From Anthonomus grandis grandis (Eukaryota > Arthropoda > Insecta > Coleoptera > Curculionidae), in NCBI RefSeq assembly GCF_022605725.1, contig NC_065549.1, positions 16,468,114-16,532,113 of the forward strand: a DNA stretch of 64,000 bases, read 5' to 3'. This document shows positions 46,914 to 57,389 of this stretch, piece by piece (positions within the stretch are counted from its first letter, which is position 1; each line of letters starts with the position of its first letter). Below the pieces are notes generated by a model, which saw only the letters and a program-made list of their open reading frames with translations, was not told the origin of the DNA and did not search any database. The translations under genes and the position numbers were made by a program.

Positions 46914-49010
46914 TCAGGAATATCTATGTCTTTTAGTGAAACTTGTAGTTTCTAGATTTAGTCCTATACATAAGAGAACAACCGGGATGAGCTTTATTTT
47001 TCTTGTTTTGAATTGATTTGTTGATGGAAGCAGAGCTTCTGTTGTTTGTTTGTTGATGACTGTGATATCTGGCCGATTATGCTGTACTGTAACATCCGTC
47101 ATAATAGTTTTATCAAAGTTTGTTTTTCAACCAGTTTGTTTTCTATTACTGGTGGGCGTTTGTATTTGTAATACGGTGTATTACAAATACAAACGTATGT
47201 TGTTTTTATCATTAAGTTTAAATTTCTTTAGTATTTCTAGGTAGACTATTGTAGCCACTTTGTTGTACCATTCTAGGTACTTGCTTTCGGCTAAAGTTTG
47301 CCAGCTAGATAGAATACATACTCTTGTTACATTTCCTACACCTCTCTGTTGGTATTTTTTCGTTAAGTATATATTTCTGATTGTTATAATTTGGTCTTGT
47401 ATACCAATCATAAATTCTTCTGTTTCTGGTCTATTTTGTCCTTTTGTAATATAAGTTGTAATGGTTAATAAATCTTCCATGTATTTTGTGTGCTTAAATT
47501 TAATATATAGGAGTATAGCCTAAATCCACTTTTACTATAGTTTTGTGGAACTCATTGATGGAGACATTTTCTTAGGCCTTTTATTAGGACCATGCTGGCT
47601 GCATGCTGCAGCGATATCCCTTATTCCTCTGCCTTCTTTTTTTACGCGGTTTTGTTATTCGTTCAACTCATGCTTTTGGGTGATGTTTTCTGAATTTATA
47701 TTTTATACGTTCTGTTCTAATCATTCTGTTTATCGCTTTCAGATCAGTTTATATCTATTTATGTATACCCAAGGAGTATTGAAGGCAAATATGCCATAGC
47801 TATTTATGGCTGAGGTGAGGTTTCTTAAGTTTGGATTTCAGAATGTTATAAAGGCATGTTTCAAATTCTTTGGTTACTGGGTCTGTAGGATTCCTAAGTA
47901 TTAATATGGTTTGGTATAATTATGGTTTGTATTAATTACTTTTCCTGACTCCAGTTCGATGGGTGTTCCTTTTTTAATTTTCGTTTTTCAACAGTTTGAC
48001 ATTTTTTTAAATGATATACCTATGTCCGTGTTCAACTGGTGAACGAGTTTTAAGTTTGATTCAAGATGTTTTTTATTTGCAGCATACAGTTTCAAATTAT
48101 CCAAGAAAAAGAATTATGATTTATTGTTTTTGCAGTCTGTCATGTCTTTAGAGTGGTGCCATATCCAGTGCGGCTTAGGATTCGTGATAGTGGGTTTAGA
48201 CATAGACAATAGCATACGGCTGAGAGTGAATCTCCTTGGAATATAGCCCTTTTGATGTTAATAGATTCAGTTTTAACAGTTGTTTGTTTTAAGTTGATTC
48301 TTAGTTTCGTCTTCCATTTTTCCATGTTATATTTGAAAAACTCTACTAGGACAGGATAAACTTTGTAGATTTCTAAAGTTTTTATTAGCCAGCTGTGAGT
48401 TTCTTTTTCTGTAGAAATTCTTTTTGATAGTTTATGTATGCCATATGTAGATTCCAGTTTTTCTTTCGTTTTGATCGAGGATGACATTATCGATAGTTTT
48501 TGTTCTTTGCAGCCAATAAATTCTCTCTTGCAGCTTTTCTAGTCCTCCGTGAGCATGTTGTTGTTTTTAAGATATGTGTAAGCTTCTCGTATAATACTGC
48601 GATAAAGATCTTATACATTATAATAAAGTTATGGGTCGTTAATGGGATGGATCTTAAATTTATTAGAAAGTGTTTAGAAAGTAGCTATTATGAAGTTACG
48701 CCGCCTTTAAGGAACAGATTTTCTAAATTTCTTAAGGCGGCATTAAATTGGTTTGCTAGATAAGGATGAATGACTGTTAAAATCATGTATCAAAAATGTT
48801 GTGCATCGTCATTTCTCGGTGCTTTCCAGTTAGACCGGTTCTTTATAACTTTTTCCAGATCTTGTTCTGTGAGAATTTTTTTTTTTCGATTTGAAGAAGA
48901 TTTGTTTTTTTCTGTTTCTACTTCAATCCAAGGTATATGATTCGCTTCGTTAGACCATATAGAGTGTCTGTAGTTCCTCCTTTTTTGCTGGATGTCCTTT
49001 AAGATCAACT
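46914..49010 (-). mobile_element. R2-like LINE, copy Y, decayed
   Basis: Minus-strand LINE related to the R2 superclade type with a C-terminal zinc knuckle and endonuclease. N to C: EKVIKNRSNWKAPRNDDAQH (48790-48860), HPYLANQFNAALRNLENL (about 48725-48780), THSWLIKTLEIYKVYPVLVE (near 48340-48400), and INIKRAIFQGDSLSAVCYCL (about 48195-48255), the RT motif B. FLDNLKLYAANKKHLESNLK (about 48055-48112) replaces the usual F-M-D-D-L-K-L-Y, so the second catalytic D is N. Further down are QDQIITIRNIYLTKKYQQRG (about 47350-47410), a decayed knuckle, KVATIVYLEILKKFKL (near 47215-47260), and DVTVQHNRPDITVINKQT (47045-47100), the endonuclease PD..D region. The reading frame is broken in many places. Confidence 0.7.
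47157..47195. repeat. Perfect 17-bp hairpin
   Basis: CGTTTGTATTTGTAATA at 47157-47173 is perfectly inverted at 47179-47195 across CGGTG. It lies inside the C-terminal part of the R2-like LINE. Confidence 0.9.
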
Positions 49011-49038
49011 TTTTCGTTCAGTGATCGGTAGAATGTCA

Positions 49039-49560
49039 TCAGAATGTCAAATCGTTAATATATAACAAATGGCTTGTTTGTTGGGTTTTATTCTTACATT
49101 TATATTTAATATTTATGCTATTTACATTATGTAGTCCCAACATCTTCAGGCTCCTGTACAGCTCTTTGGGAATAACTCCTATGCTCGAAATGACATTTAC
49201 GATGGTGGTTACTTTGTCCAGGTTATACAATTTCTTGATTTCACCTGCCAGCTCGGTGTACTTGTCCCTCAAAATGATGTTAGGTTAGTTAAAGGGTACG
49301 CAGCGAGCGTCAATGATAGACTTGCCATAGTAGATCGTAAAATTTGCAGGTTTGAATAACTGACTTAGACATATCCTTATAGTAGGGTACTCATGTAGGT
49401 CCTGGTAAATCACTGCAGTGACCTGGTTGTGCTGGTGCAGACAGTCAGTTCGGGCAAGTAAACAGCAGGCTGCTGTGACATGTTAGATTATCTCTGATGT
49501 TTCTTTGTACTTTCTACACCTATCATCTCCTATCGTGGGATTTTTAAAGAACTTGACAAG
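49039..49560 (-). mobile_element. R2-like LINE, copy X, C-terminal end only
   Basis: A second copy of the same family, in the same orientation and just before copy Y. The zinc knuckle and following helix read CRKYKETSEII (about 49500-49530), HVTAACCLLARTDCLHQHNQ (about 49430-49490) and VTAVIYQDL. Then DKYTELAGEIKKLYNLDKVT and IGVIPKELYRSLKMLGL (49115-49270) form the characteristic C-terminus. One in-frame stop is visible near 49490. The 5' part is missing. Confidence 0.65.
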
Positions 49561-49734
49561 CTGTTATAAGTGATTTATTTTCTTTGATATTTGATTTTAC
49601 GAGGCACGTCCATGTCTGACTCTGACGTTTTCTTTGTGTGCTGCCTTCGAAATTTGGTTATGTAAAGGCTTCACATTTTGTTATTACTTTGGAATCTACA
49701 TTAAGATTGATTTTCTGTTGCTTTGTGAGATCAA

Positions 49735-50250
49735 AACTGGAGTTTGGCTGCATTCTATGACACCCACTCTATCAGAATCATGTTGGTCTCCTTGAATCTG
49801 TTCAGCGTAGATTTGCTAAGTTTTTGGCTTCAGGCAGGATGGCATATATCCAGTTAGAGATTTGATCATCGGCAACTATTGGAACGCTTCAATCTACATC
49901 CATTACATCTTAAAAAAATGATCTTCTCTGTAAAATTCCTGCATGAGTTACTGAATGGATTTATTGATATTCCTGTACTTCTTTATGGTGTACGTTTCAT
50001 GCTGCCCAGGCTTAATGCTAGACATCCCCTAACATTCTTTCTGCCAAGGCCTCATACTAACATCCTGTTGAAATCGCAACTATATACAATATGCGCTATA
50101 TTTAATCGGATCTGTCACGTACACTGTGATATAAATTTCTCGCCGGTTCATGTGATTGTCGATATCTTGGTGGATCATTACTCTTGGGATTAAGACCCAT
50201 GTGTTTAAGTTATAGTTAGTAGGTATATTGTAGTTAATTTAATTTAATTT
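49735..50250 (+). mobile_element. LINE 3' fragment (jockey/CR1-like C-terminus)
   Basis: LEFGCILWHPLYQNHVGLLE-like residues (near 49740-49800; the W codon is a stop) lead to SVQRRFAKFLASG, then HPLHLKKMIFSVKFLHELLN and GFIDIPVLLYGVRFMLPRL (49894-50010). PRPHTNILLKSQLYTICAIF matches the RtxxxxxSxlxRxlxlxN tail. The open part is 49879-50193. A stop and a small frameshift precede it. An AT-rich 3' region follows. Confidence 0.7.
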
Positions 50251-50489
50251 TATTAAATATGTATCTTGTTAAACTTTTATAATTGGGTTTTTATATCATA
50301 TTAATAGTTATTTGTTCTAAATTTTTTTGATAACTTTTGAGATTGTGACTTTACTTTTTTTCTTTTCTTTTCATTCTTTTAGGTTTGTTTTGTGTTTTTT
50401 TTCTTTAAACTATATTTTTCATTGTTCTGCATATTTTTCATGTTTATTGTTGGCTTTGTCAGTACACCATGCCTAATCTTATAGGTGGT

Positions 50490-50830
50490 TTAAAATTTTG
50501 TCAAACCTCTACCTCCTTCTTGTTTTGCGATAAATAGCCTATTGATATCTGCTCGCGGGTATAGTGTGCCATGCATTTTATTTATTATGTCATCGCTGAA
50601 CTCTTTTACGATCTTGAGTTTTTCTTTTTATTCATTGTAATTTGTAATTTCGCTATGACCTTTAAGTATTCAATATAGAGTACATGATTCATTAATTCTA
50701 TCTCGTTTTTACTTTTGTATTCCTTTTTAGTGTTATTGAGTCTAGAATTAAGGGGGAAGAGCACGGTGCAGAATAGGGGTGATGGAGAGTCGCCCTGGTA
50801 GATGCCATTCCTAATTTGTATCTTTTATCA
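50490..50830 (-). mobile_element. R2-like LINE, copy Z, internally deleted
   Basis: Minus strand. RNGIYQGDSPSPLFCTVLFP (about 50760-50820) is the same motif B region as in copy Y, usually IxRGIFQGDSLSPLLFC. LKIVKEFSDDI follows, then LYPRADINRLFIAKQEGGRG (about 50500-50560), the conserved HPkaxvxRLYlpRxxGGRGL block. The distance is too short, so the catalytic region is partly deleted. Confidence 0.6.
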
Positions 50831-51325
50831 CTCTCCTGTTATTGATTTTTATGCTGGTTTAAGGTGTTAGGTTCATGTTTCAGGGTTAGATTTTCCTAGT
50901 GACCATGGTTTTGCTGATAAAGTTATATAGTAAGAGGAAGCTTGTTAAAAGCGTTTTGGTATTCAATCCTAGTATTATTATTATTATTATTGTTATTTTT
51001 CGGAACAATATCTAAGAGAATATTAAATTTCTAGGAAAAATTTAATTTCTTTATTACTAACTTAAGCAGCTTTATTTTAACTTTACCATCTTGTAGTTCA
51101 AGACGTTTAGAACATATTATGTCCAAAGGATTTTTTTTCATGATTTCATTAAAAGAACCTCTTTTCTTCTTTAATTCTCTCTATTCTCACATTAAAGGAT
51201 GAATTTTCTTGTAACAATTAAAAACTGTTGACTTATTATTAGTTTAAAAATATCATGGAACAAGTATTTTAATGAATTTATAAGTTGTACACAGAGTGTT
51301 TATGAATAAGTGCGACGAACTTTAA

Positions 51326-53419
51326 CCCTTAACAACTATTCCAAAAAAAAAATCGCAACAACTATTGATGGGTCAGTATGTCCCGCTGTATTATTTATTC
51401 AAAAAAAGGTAACGAAACTTACAACGTATTTTCTAACATAAAAACGAAAACATTTTAACAAAAAAAAACTTACTTGCATATGGCACATCTTTTTCGCTTG
51501 GACGTTGTTCTATCAGTGAGTGGCACAGGAGGTTCTGGAATCTCAGTTTGAAATATATTGGAGCCCATTTCTCGAACCTTTCGAGGTACCTTTGTATTTC
51601 CTAGTCTTTTTATTACGAACGGCTGGCATAACGATACCTGCCTATAGCCCCTTTAGAAAATCATAGCGGGTAATTTTTGTTTCATTAGATGCACAGTTAT
51701 ATAAAACATAACTATTAATTTCAGCAATATTTAATATTGCATGAAATAATGCCATTGGCCAACGTCTTGTTCCGCGTGAAATAGAATAATTTGCGCATTT
51801 TTCGTCAAGAGCATCAACCCCTGCTTTAGTCCCATTGTAGTACTCGATTATATCTGGTTTCAATGAAATTTCATTTATCTTATTATCGTGGTGCATACAG
51901 TATCAAGTATACTAATATAACTGGTTTATTAGTTTTTGAAACAAATGATACCATGGTAATCACCGGAGAAAAACCAAACAGTGAACTTTTAGGTTGTCGC
52001 TTACGACTGGGTTGAAATTTTGGTGGTATTTGACGTTTTTTTTTTTAGAGTGCCTACATAAGTAAGCATATTATTCAGCAGCTCATTTACTATCTCAATT
52101 GAAGAATATCAGTTGTCAACGGTTACATTGCGGTTGGTACCCATTATGTGCTTTGTCAAACGAAGTACAACCTCCGAAGGATTCGAAAAACGTTTTTCTT
52201 TAGGGGCCCGATCTCCAATTTGGGCACCTGTATATACTTCGGCGTTCAACATATAGTAGGTCTTTGAATCCGCCAGAATTTGTACTTTTAAGCCATATTT
52301 AGCTGGTTTACTCCCTAGTAACTAAATACATGCTAAATACTAAATACATCCCTATGTACATACAGAATCCCCATCTACCCCTAAAGGGTACCAACATCTC
52401 ATCCAGGGTAACATTATCATCAGGGTTATACATTTCCCGTGCGTTATCCACAACTGTATTAAAAACTTCTGAAATCGGCGCTAGTTTGTCCAATTTGATC
52501 CTTTCCTTCCTGGTTTGTAAATCATCAAAGCGTAAGCAACAAAGCAAAAAAGAAAATCTTGCAAGGCTCATTGTAGCTCTAAAAATGTTTCTTCCTGTTC
52601 CATCAGTACAGCACATTGACCTTAGCTCCTCACTAACACAAATTATCTTTAGGATCTTATCATTTATAAGTAAGTTCCATGCTGTCTCAGGTGACTTGGA
52701 CAATGCAAAGCCCTTCAAACCTGGTTTAGTGTAAATGTTATGAGCTGCTGCTCTTCCACGTGTTGCTGCTCCTTTTGACCATCTTGTTCCATCCTTTTCA
52801 ACCCAAGACGTAAAATTAATTAGAGGTTGATCTTCCTCAGAATCTTGCCAGAAACCCTCACTCAGAGAATCATGTTCACTAAATAGCTCGCAGTCCTCTT
52901 CAGAATCATCGCTTTTATCTCTATCCTCCAAAATTTTTCTAAGAGCGTCCTGTTCATTCTCAGCAATTTCTAAGGGCACATTGGCGCCATTTTCATCATC
53001 CGTGAACTCATTAGTTTCATCCACGTTTTCGAGGTCCTGCCAAAAATTTTCTATAATGTCTAAAAGTTCCGCATCCGTGTATAATTTGAAATCCATTTTT
53101 ATGGATAACTAGATACAAAAATTACAATAAACACTTGTTCGAAACAATTTTTATGCAAAAAAACCAAAATAATTATTTCATAAATTGCTAAATTGAAAAT
53201 ATTTATAACGCAACAACTACCGCTGGGTCACTTTGACCCATTTTCGTAAATTCGGCTACAACGAAGCTGCATTCCTACGTAGTTAATGTGCTACTAAAAG
53301 TAAACACGCGCGCTAGACAAAGTCGTGAAGCCTTGCCCCCAAGTTACAAAATTGGAGGGGGAAATTTCAGTTTAAAGGCGTCTCTGGGTCAATTTGATCC
53401 CATCAATAATGGTTAGGGG
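51326..53419 (-). mobile_element. piggyBac-type DNA transposon, complete ends
   Basis: 2.09 kb between TTAA duplications at 51322-51325 and 53420-53423. The ends are CCCTTAACAACTATT (left) and, inverted, CCCCTAACCATTATTG (right). Subterminal blocks with GGGTCA/TGACCC lie near 51370, 53225 and 53390. The transposase gene lies on the minus strand. The TTAA target and the encoded protein fix the superfamily. Confidence 0.92.
51460..53096 (-). pseudogene. piggyBac transposase, frameshifted
   Basis: DDE_Tnp_1_7-type transposase that excises precisely at TTAA. The 262-codon front (53096-52308) has an acidic N-terminus (ENFWQDLENVDETNEFTDDE) and the core start NLLINDKILKIICVSEELRS. RFSFLLCCLRFDDLQTRKER follows, then VTLDEMLVPFRGR with the first catalytic D. 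A local duplication near 52310-52345 shifts the frame. Then SKPAKYGLKVQILADSKTYY, VTVDN*YSSIEI (second D, W codon changed to stop) near 52105, and GTKAGVDALDEKCANYS (third D, 51790-51845) appear. The C-terminal KRKRCAIC (near 51480) begins the usual cysteine-rich domain, which is cut short. Confidence 0.88.
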
Positions 53420-53423
53420 TTAA

Positions 53424-54249
53424 AAGAGGTGATTCTGCATGAAAAATTATTGACAAGTTTGCTTTGCTGTATTATTTATTTGCTGTCCGAAATGCTTCGT
53501 TTTCCGGGATAAGGGGTGTTGACATTTTTCTTACAAAGTAATAATTTATTCATTGCTCTGAAACTGGTTGAGATAGGCAAATGAAATTTAGTGGCATTTG
53601 ACAGTTAGCTCTGGGGAATTTTTTGACATAATATTAAGAATTTAAAATTCACCACACCTTGTTTATTTAATCGCTTGCTCGAAAATAAGAGTAATCATTT
53701 CTATATTGGTAGAAGCTTCTCTCTATAAATCTATGAGGTATGCTACATTATTGCTTAAAAAATTATAAACTGATATGGTTTTTAGTTGGTCAGATTTGCT
53801 AGGTTTTCCTACTATGTAAGTCTCTCTGAAATTCGTTGATCTCTCTTTGCATAATAAAGTGATTGATTTTTCACTGTGCTTGATATACGCAATCAATTTG
53901 GGTTGTTGATATGCCCAGTGTTGATCCCTATGTTGATATAGTATAATCAGTTCAAGTTCCTCTTTATCTGCATAAGTAGGTTATCCATTTTTTTGTGGCC
54001 AGTTTTAAAAATATAAATAGTCAGAATTTAGAAGGATTTTTAGGTTTTCGAATAGGAAAAGTAGGCATTATAAATTACAAAATCTGCTTTCGTCTATCGT
54101 TAGTTATATATAGTTATAGTCACCATAAGTTTCTAAGACAAAGTGCTACAAGCCCTGAGCTACTATATGGATATACAATCATCAAAAAACACTTTAAAAA
54201 ATCACACATTGCTTATGCTGCAATTCGTCATAGGTCTTTTATTATATTA
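53424..54249. other. Intronic repeat-like DNA around the piggyBac site
   Basis: Sequence left of the element (GTGCGACGAACTTTAA) and right of it (AAGAGGTGATTCTGCATG) appear to be one older dispersed repeat split by the insertion. No coding is visible. Confidence 0.4.
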
Positions 54250-54251
54250 TA

Positions 54252-54374
54252 CAGTGACCGCCTAAAGTTCCGCATAAATTCGATAAAAATTAGAGACATG
54301 ATTTTTTGAGAAAACGCTCGGACCCGTCGATTTTCATTTTAATTTGCGCATAATTTCACATATATCTTTGTATA
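54252..54374 (+). repeat. 122-bp mariner-associated flank, copy 2
   Basis: Starts TA-CAGTGACCGCC and ends in TATA just before the CAGGGTGG TIR at 54375. It is very similar to 3401-3522 over its full length. Here it lies next to the transposase C-terminal end of the element, whereas in copy 1 it lies next to the N-terminal end. Confidence 0.65.
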
Positions 54375-54818
54375 CAGGGTGGAACAAAAAAAAGATATGA
54401 CGTCATCGGTTATTTTTTTTAATTAAATGCTATATTTTTTATTGCATTTATGAAATATAGGCAAAATTCCAAGCAAGTTTCGATAAACACACCTTATCTC
54501 AAAACTCAACTGTTTCAGAAATATTTACATTTAACCAACAAGAAAGCAAGTAACTACGTCTATTTACAAATTAAGATAAAATGGAGGATAAAATGTTATA
54601 AACTGTAAAAACTCTTATTAATGTATCAAGTGTTCAAACTGATCCCCATTTACTTCTTGGCAGAAAGCAAGACGGTTTACAAACTCATGTAAAACACTCC
54701 AATTATTTCGGGTGATATATGTCTAATTTCATATCTAATTCTATTTTTCAAATCTTCTACGTTGTTTGGCTTCTCAATATAAACTATACTTTTTAGCTAC
54801 CCTCATAGAAAATAGTCG

Positions 54819-54829
54819 CAGGGATTTAG
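54819..54829. repeat. Target-site duplication, left
   Basis: CAGGGATTTAG, repeated exactly at 55063-55073, flanks the 233-bp insertion in the mariner transposase. Confidence 0.85.
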
Positions 54830-55062
54830 TTAGAAACGTATCATCCATTTTTCTCTAAGAGACTAAACGAAAACAAAACAAAGGTAAGAACACAAAGTCA
54901 CGGTCTCATCAAATCCATATAATTTTTTAAAAGCTACACGTGTAATGTGATCTGTGTAGGTCTAGGCCTGATGATGCTCCGATAGGAGCGAAACACGTAT
55001 GGCCTTTAAAAAATTATATGGATTTGATGAGACCGTGACTTTGTGTTCTTACCTTTGTTTTG
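54830..55062. mobile_element. 233-bp foldback insertion with hammerhead-like core
   Basis: Inserted in mariner copy 2 between 11-bp duplications CAGGGATTTAG. It has a 44-nt unique left part, then a perfect 58-bp inverted repeat (54874-54931 and 55005-55062) around a 73-nt loop. The loop holds CTGATGA at 54968-54974, a 5-bp stem GCTCC/GGAGC (54976-54980 and 54985-54989) with a GATA loop, and GAAAC at 54990-54994. That is the conserved core order of a hammerhead ribozyme. Long duplications, inverted ends and hammerhead motifs are known for Penelope-like elements, so a short non-autonomous relative is the best guess. Confidence 0.7.
54934..55004 (+). ncRNA. Hammerhead-ribozyme-like motif (degenerate?)
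   Basis: CTGATGA, stem II and GAAA are all present. Two departures from the ideal: an extra T at 54975 before stem II, and no perfect stem I/NUH arrangement. A type III layout would pair ACGTGT (54938-54943) with ACACGT (54993-54998) and cleave after GTA, leaving stem I weak. A minimal type I layout would use GTA at 54997-54999 with AGGC (54964-54967) pairing GCCT (55002-55005), leaving two extra bases. Catalysis is uncertain. Confidence 0.45.
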
Positions 55063-56200
55063 CAGGGATTTAGGTCGGGTGACCTGGCCGGCCACTCTAT
55101 TGGCCTTCTTTGTTTTATCCATCTCCTGGGAACACTGTATCCAAGTAATTACGGACATGTCAAAAGAAATGTGGCGGTGCGCCGTCTTACTGAAACCAAA
55201 AATTATCTGTCGGGTCAGCAGGGTCTTGTTCGTCTGGATACAGGACAGCCAAAGCAGATCTTATCTTGAAGAAAATTCAAATAGCGTTGTCCTGTTAAGT
55301 TTTCTTTAAAAAAGTATGGCCCTATTACTTTATTTTCCCCGATACCAGCCCAAACATTAATAGATTTACGGTAGGTACTGTGTATGAGCCTCAGTTGCCC
55401 AGTGTGGATTTGACACTGACCAGTACCTACAATTTTACCGATTTACGACACCGTTTAAACAAAAAGTTGCTTCATCCGAAAATAAAACTCGTAACACAAA
55501 CTGACGGTTATTATTGCAAATGTTCATTATTTACTCGCAAAATTGGTTTCTTTGATGAGGATCGTCCTCATTTAATTCGTGTATTAGTCTAATTTTATAA
55601 GGATGGTATTGATTTGCTTTTAAGATGCGTTTTACTGACGTTCCGGCTATATTATTATCAACTGAAATTTGTGAAGTGGCAGTGTTTGGATTTTCTTCGA
55701 CGGAGAGCAGAACGTTCAATTTTGTTTCTACAGAAATTTTTGGACGACCTGATCTTGGGAAATCCCTAACATGACCTGAAGTTATGAATTTGTGCTCTAT
55801 TCTACTAACTGTTGACTGAGAAATAGGATGGTTTGGGTATTTGGTATTAAATAGTTCACTTATTTCTTTTTGCGAACGCACTCGATCCCCGTACCCTAGC
55901 ATCATCAAAATTTCAATTCGTTGGGTTTCCGTTAAATTAGCCATAATTTATTCTGATAAAAACTATTAATTTTCGAACTGACAGAGACATTCGAAAATGG
56001 AGATTCTTTACCAGTGTAACCATGGAAATAGAGACAATTGGCAGTGTTTATAACATTATTTTTATCCTCGATTTTACCTTAATTTGTAAATAGACGTACT
56101 TATTTGTTTTCATGTTACTTAAATGTAAATATTTTGGAAACGGTTGAGTTTTGAGGTAAGGTGTGTTATACGAAACTTGCTTGGAATTTTGCCTTTATTT

Positions 56201-56434
56201 TGCCTTTATGACAACAACAACTGTACCATCAGCAAGTAGAGAATGTTTAGTTTTGCTCAAGCCCCCAAAAAAAAATGTTATAAGAATAAACTACCGTATT
56301 AATTGGAAAAAAAATTCTTAGACGATTTTTAATAAACATATGATTTTGAAGGATTAAGCGTATTTACCGGGCTCTTAAAACATTTAGGAAAATTCACCTG
56401 TAATAACAGTATTCATTACAGTGTTGCTTTTTAG
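56201..56434. other. End of ZP intron 1
   Basis: No element recognised. The acceptor TGCTTTTTAG ends at 56434. Confidence 0.5.
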
Positions 56435-56589
56435 GGCAAGAAAGTTTACTACCAAACCATAATAATCGAAAAAGGATCCACTGAGAGTGACGCAAATGTA
56501 AGAGAAACAGTTCACGTCAAATGCTCGATTACCAAAGACCATAAGATTGCTAGAAGACAAGTTTTTCCTGCCGGATTTGAAGAACCTAT
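56435..56589 (+). CDS. ZP-domain protein, exon B (end of ZP-N)
   Basis: Begins GKKVYYQTIIIEKGSTESDA, then NVRETVHVKCSITKDHKIAR and RQVFPAGFEEP. It joins in phase 0 to VNKQT of exon A, giving the typical (R/K)xVNxxTGxxVYYxxIxVE segment of ZP-N. The cysteine of VKC is the fourth ZP-N cysteine. The acceptor is TTTTTAG at 56428-56434 and the donor GTAAGT at 56590. The exon has 51 codons plus two bases (AT), which the first base of exon C completes as Ile. Confidence 0.88.
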
Positions 56590-57389
56590 GTAAGTAGAAA
56601 ATAATATTAATTAAAACTTTTAATAAGTTTCAATTTAACTTTTAACTTTTTTATGTTTTATGTTTTAAATGAATCCTCTGCAACGCGGGAAAACTTTCCT
56701 ATAATGATTGGAAACTAAACTCGTACCGGCACACGTTCAAGTTTTATAGAAAAACAACGAAAAACTCTTGAAAAAATGAAAGCTACATATCAGAGCTTTT
56801 ATTTTAAAATTCTTCCATCGTTTTCTCTCAGTAGTTTCGGATTTTAAAATCAACGCTGAAAGGTGTATTTGATTTTTTAGATATATGTATGTGCAACTTT
56901 TGGAAAAGCGTAAAATGTTCGTATATGTTCTTGGCTATATTATTTATGAAAATTGTATAGTATTGTATAGTATATGGCCGTTATATATTATAAAGATATT
57001 TTACTATACTTAATCACGGTGATAAAAAGTTAAACTTCGAGCATATTGTATTTGCTTGAGAATGATCTTAAAAAAATATAAAAAAAAAACATTTAGAAAC
57101 ATTTGAACAACCTTCCGTCTTTGTTTTAGTCAACGAAGATCGTATCAGACAATACGATAAATTTGATTGGACAAACTGATTATTAATAGCAAGAAAAAGT
57201 AATGTGACTTTTTGACTGTATTAAGAAGTTTAAAAAACCTGATATTCACAACAGGGGCTTAGGAGAATGCGGACTACAAAATACTTTTGATATTTTTTGA
57301 TACTAATTATTGAGTTTGGTGAAAGACATTTTCGGTACAGAGTAGTTTCAACCAAATCTGTTCATCATTATGATCTAGTTTCAGATTTT

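Larger units (their letters stand above)
54590..55944 (-). pseudogene. mariner-like transposase, split by an insertion
   Basis: The N-terminal frame 55944-55531 is the best copy of the DNA-binding part: MANLTETQRIEILMMLGYGD, QKEISELFNTKYPNHPISQS (first helix-turn-helix), then SVETKLNVLLSVEENPNTAT and GTSVKRILKANQYHPYKI. A stop follows FCE at 55531. Downstream the first catalytic motif LFSDEATF, the second (near 55180-55200) and RSPDLNP (near 55085) can be traced with several stops. The C-terminal piece lies beyond the insertion at 54600-54815. It is dead. Confidence 0.82.
54375..56200 (-). mobile_element. mariner-like DNA transposon, copy 2
   Basis: Same family as 3523-4861, inverted. The left TIR starts CAGGGTGGAAC at 54375. 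The right end breaks off near 56200 within the subterminal region (GAAACTTGCTTGGAATTTTG), so the outermost right TIR is missing. The transposase is interrupted by a 233-bp foldback insertion at 54830-55062. Confidence 0.85.
46032..56434 (+). other. ZP gene intron 1, filled with mobile elements
   Basis: GTAAGT donor at 46032 and TTTTTAG acceptor at 56434. About 10.4 kb holding three R2-like LINE pieces, another LINE 3' end, a piggyBac element and a mariner with its own insertion. Most of them lie antisense to the gene, as is usual for insertions tolerated in introns. Confidence 0.75.

Noticed and set aside
52330..52734. 134-codon plus-strand open frame
   Set aside because: It is antisense to the piggyBac transposase frame 52308-53096 and has no domain of its own.
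55380..55592. 70-codon plus-strand open frame, also seen antisense at 4019-4231
   Set aside because: Both are antisense shadows of the mariner transposase; their similarity only reflects the two mariner copies.
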